Positions 15,553 through 16,949 of a stretch of 16,949 bases of DNA are shown one piece after another. The DNA lies in NCBI GenBank assembly GCA_905192805.1, contig CAJJMF010000034.1:1-16949 (forward strand), read 5' to 3'. The stretch comes from an uncultured Sutterella sp. (lineage in GTDB: Bacteria > Pseudomonadota > Gammaproteobacteria > Burkholderiales > Burkholderiaceae_F). Both the position numbers and the translations under genes were made by a program. The first letter of the stretch is position 1. The number at the start of each line of letters is the position of its first letter. Below the pieces are notes generated by a model. It searched no databases, was not told where the DNA came from, and worked only from the letters and a program-made list of their open reading frames with translations.

Positions 15553-15586
15553 GTCTAACTCCTTTAGAGCATGTATCGGACAAGAA

Positions 15587-16879
15587 TTATTCTTGGCTAA
15601 AAAGTGCTAATGCCTCTTTCACGGTTGCGAGGCTGACACCCTCGGCTAATGTGACAGGCGCGTCGTGGATGGCCTCGGGGTTACTCTTGAGCGATTTCAC
15701 CCAGCGGCCCGCATCTGCCCCTGACTCAAAGCCTTGAGAGAGGAACAACTCTTGGTTTTTGAAACTCAGCTTGAAGTAAAACAGCCCGTCTTTTTCGCGA
15801 TATTGTTTGAAAAGCGGCATGAGTTTCTTTTCTTCAGTGACCTGCGTTTGTGTGCTGACATTGACAAAAGAGCGTAAGCCGACGGCATTACGAAGTTCTT
15901 CAATGAGTGCCTTAGCGTAGACACGTGCCTTAGCCGCCCCTTTGAGAAGAATGTCTTCCAATTCGGCAGGGTGTTCGATCAAATACTCATAGCGCTCACG
16001 CATGGGACCAATTTCTTTATTAATTTGATCGGCCAACTGCTTTTTAGCTTCGCCCCAGCTTAAGCCCGCTTTGAGGCTTTCACGGAAGGCTTTGGACTCT
16101 TCAGGCGTGGCAAACGCGTCGTAAATCACGGTGAGCGATGTGCTGTCCGGATCTTTGGGTTCACCGGGGAGTTTGGCATCGGTCACAATACGTGAGATCG
16201 CTTCGTCCAACGCAGCACGTCCACCTTCAAAGAGCGGAATGACGTTGTTGTAGGACTTACTCATTTTGCGACCATCTAAACCTGGGAGGACTTCGACTGA
16301 GGAACCACCCGTGGCCTGCGGAAGCACAAAGAAGGGCTTATCTTTGGGGGCGTATAAATAGTTGAAGGTCGAAGCGATATCGCGAGCGATTTCGAGGTGC
16401 TGCAGCTGATCATGACCTACAGGCACTTCGTGGGCATTGAACATCAAGATGTCCGCAGCCATCAAAATAGGGTAGCAATACAGCCCCATCGTGACATCGG
16501 CATCCGGTTCTTTTCCTTGTGCCGTCGCGGCATCGACACTGGCTTTGTAGGCATGAGCACGATTCATGAGCCCTTTACCCGTCACACATGTCAGTAACCA
16601 ATTCAACAGCGGAATTTCGGGAATGTCGCTTTGACGATAAAACACGACTCGTTCAGGGTCTAAGCCTGCAGCCAGCCACGTGGCAGCAATTTGCATGCGA
16701 CTTTTTTCGATACGAGCAGGATCTTGACACTTGATTAATCCGTGAAGATCTGCCAAGAAGTAGAAACCTTGTACATCGGGGTTAAGGCTATCCTGAATAG
16801 CAGGGCGAATAGCACCGACGTAGTTTCCAATATGCAATGTACCAGTGGTGGTAATGCCTGTCAGAGTACGTTTTTTCAT
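15587..16879 (-). CDS. trpS: tryptophan-tRNA ligase with C-terminal extension
   Basis: A 430-residue class Ic synthetase charging tRNA-Trp. Catalytic motifs: the HIGH-like TLHIGNYVGAI 14-24, GHDQLQHLEIARDI 155-168, and KMSKS 205-209. The catalytic and anticodon-binding regions end around 335, the usual family length (330-350). A further domain of about 90 residues follows, with the block QYREKDGLFYFKLSFKNQEL (359-378) and SQGFES (381-386); its GxFYFKL...SxGF pattern resembles the small YegP/DUF1508 fold. Such longer TrpRS forms are, to my knowledge, found in some Burkholderiales. ATG 16879 has no strong ribosome site. A hairpin-forming repeat lies about 30-50 nt upstream. It is the first visible gene of a minus-strand pair with ahcY. 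Confidence 0.95.
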   Translation of the reverse strand: MKKRTLTGITTTGTLHIGNYVGAIRPAIQDSLNPDVQGFYFLADLHGLIKCQDPARIEKSRMQIAATWLAAGLDPERVVFYRQSDIPEIPLLNWLLTCVTGKGLMNRAHAYKASVDAATAQGKEPDADVTMGLYCYPILMAADILMFNAHEVPVGHDQLQHLEIARDIASTFNYLYAPKDKPFFVLPQATGGSSVEVLPGLDGRKMSKSYNNVIPLFEGGRAALDEAISRIVTDAKLPGEPKDPDSTSLTVIYDAFATPEESKAFRESLKAGLSWGEAKKQLADQINKEIGPMRERYEYLIEHPAELEDILLKGAAKARVYAKALIEELRNAVGLRSFVNVSTQTQVTEEKKLMPLFKQYREKDGLFYFKLSFKNQELFLSQGFESGADAGRWVKSLKSNPEAIHDAPVTLAEGVSLATVKEALALFSQE

Positions 16880-16906
16880 GGCGATTAATACAGAGAGTAG
16901 TATTGC

Positions 16907-16929
16907 CCCTCTATGGTCAGCGTAGAGGG
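16907..16929. repeat. inverted repeat in the trpS leader
   Basis: CCCTCTA (16907-16913) and TAGAGGG (16923-16929) form a perfect 7-bp stem with a 9-nt loop, 28-50 nt before the trpS start codon on the minus strand. No T run follows in that direction. It may be an operator, a leader RNA hairpin or the weak terminator of a gene outside the window. Confidence 0.4.
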
Positions 16930-16949
16930 AAGTAAACCGTATCGACCTC

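Overview
The window looks like chromosomal housekeeping DNA from a Betaproteobacterium, probably Burkholderiales with a base composition near 50% GC. The basis is protein families and gene neighbours: a folB-ttcA pair, slt next to cca, an lpoA-type gene divergent from rsmI, a 464-residue AhcY and a TrpRS with a C-terminal extension. A lower-GC lineage such as Sutterellaceae is a guess. No transposase, integrase, phage gene, tRNA, rRNA or CRISPR array is visible.

Layout, left to right. 1-160 is non-coding and ends in a terminator. A minus-strand HemN/HemW-like radical SAM gene follows (161-1468). A large palindrome separates it from the minus-strand uup -> acyl-CoA synthetase pair (5446-1646). 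Next come a minus-strand LpoA-like periplasmic protein and plus-strand rsmI, whose start codons are one base apart. Between rsmI and a minus-strand two-CBS gene lie two perfect copies of the chromosomal parS palindrome, 42 bp centre to centre, followed by a shared terminator. Then folB -> ttcA (minus), a tiny DUF2905-type membrane protein (plus), slt -> cca (minus), fau (plus), and trpS -> ahcY (minus) to the right edge.

How the genes work together. There is no single pathway; it is a set of core cell functions. Translation and RNA modification: trpS, cca, ttcA, rsmI. Folate and one-carbon metabolism: folB, fau, ahcY. Peptidoglycan: the LpoA-like protein and Slt. Fatty acid activation: acyl-CoA synthetase. 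ABC-F ATPase: Uup. The paired parS sites are the most distinctive element. They suggest this segment is a ParB loading site and therefore lies in the origin-proximal part of the chromosome, although no parA, parB or dnaA is present here. I did not find a convincing undescribed multi-gene system. The points worth following are the parS pair, the interlocked lpoA/rsmI starts, several unexplained inverted repeats in leaders, and protein-architecture oddities (TrpRS C-terminal domain, LpoA without lipobox, HD-less Cca).
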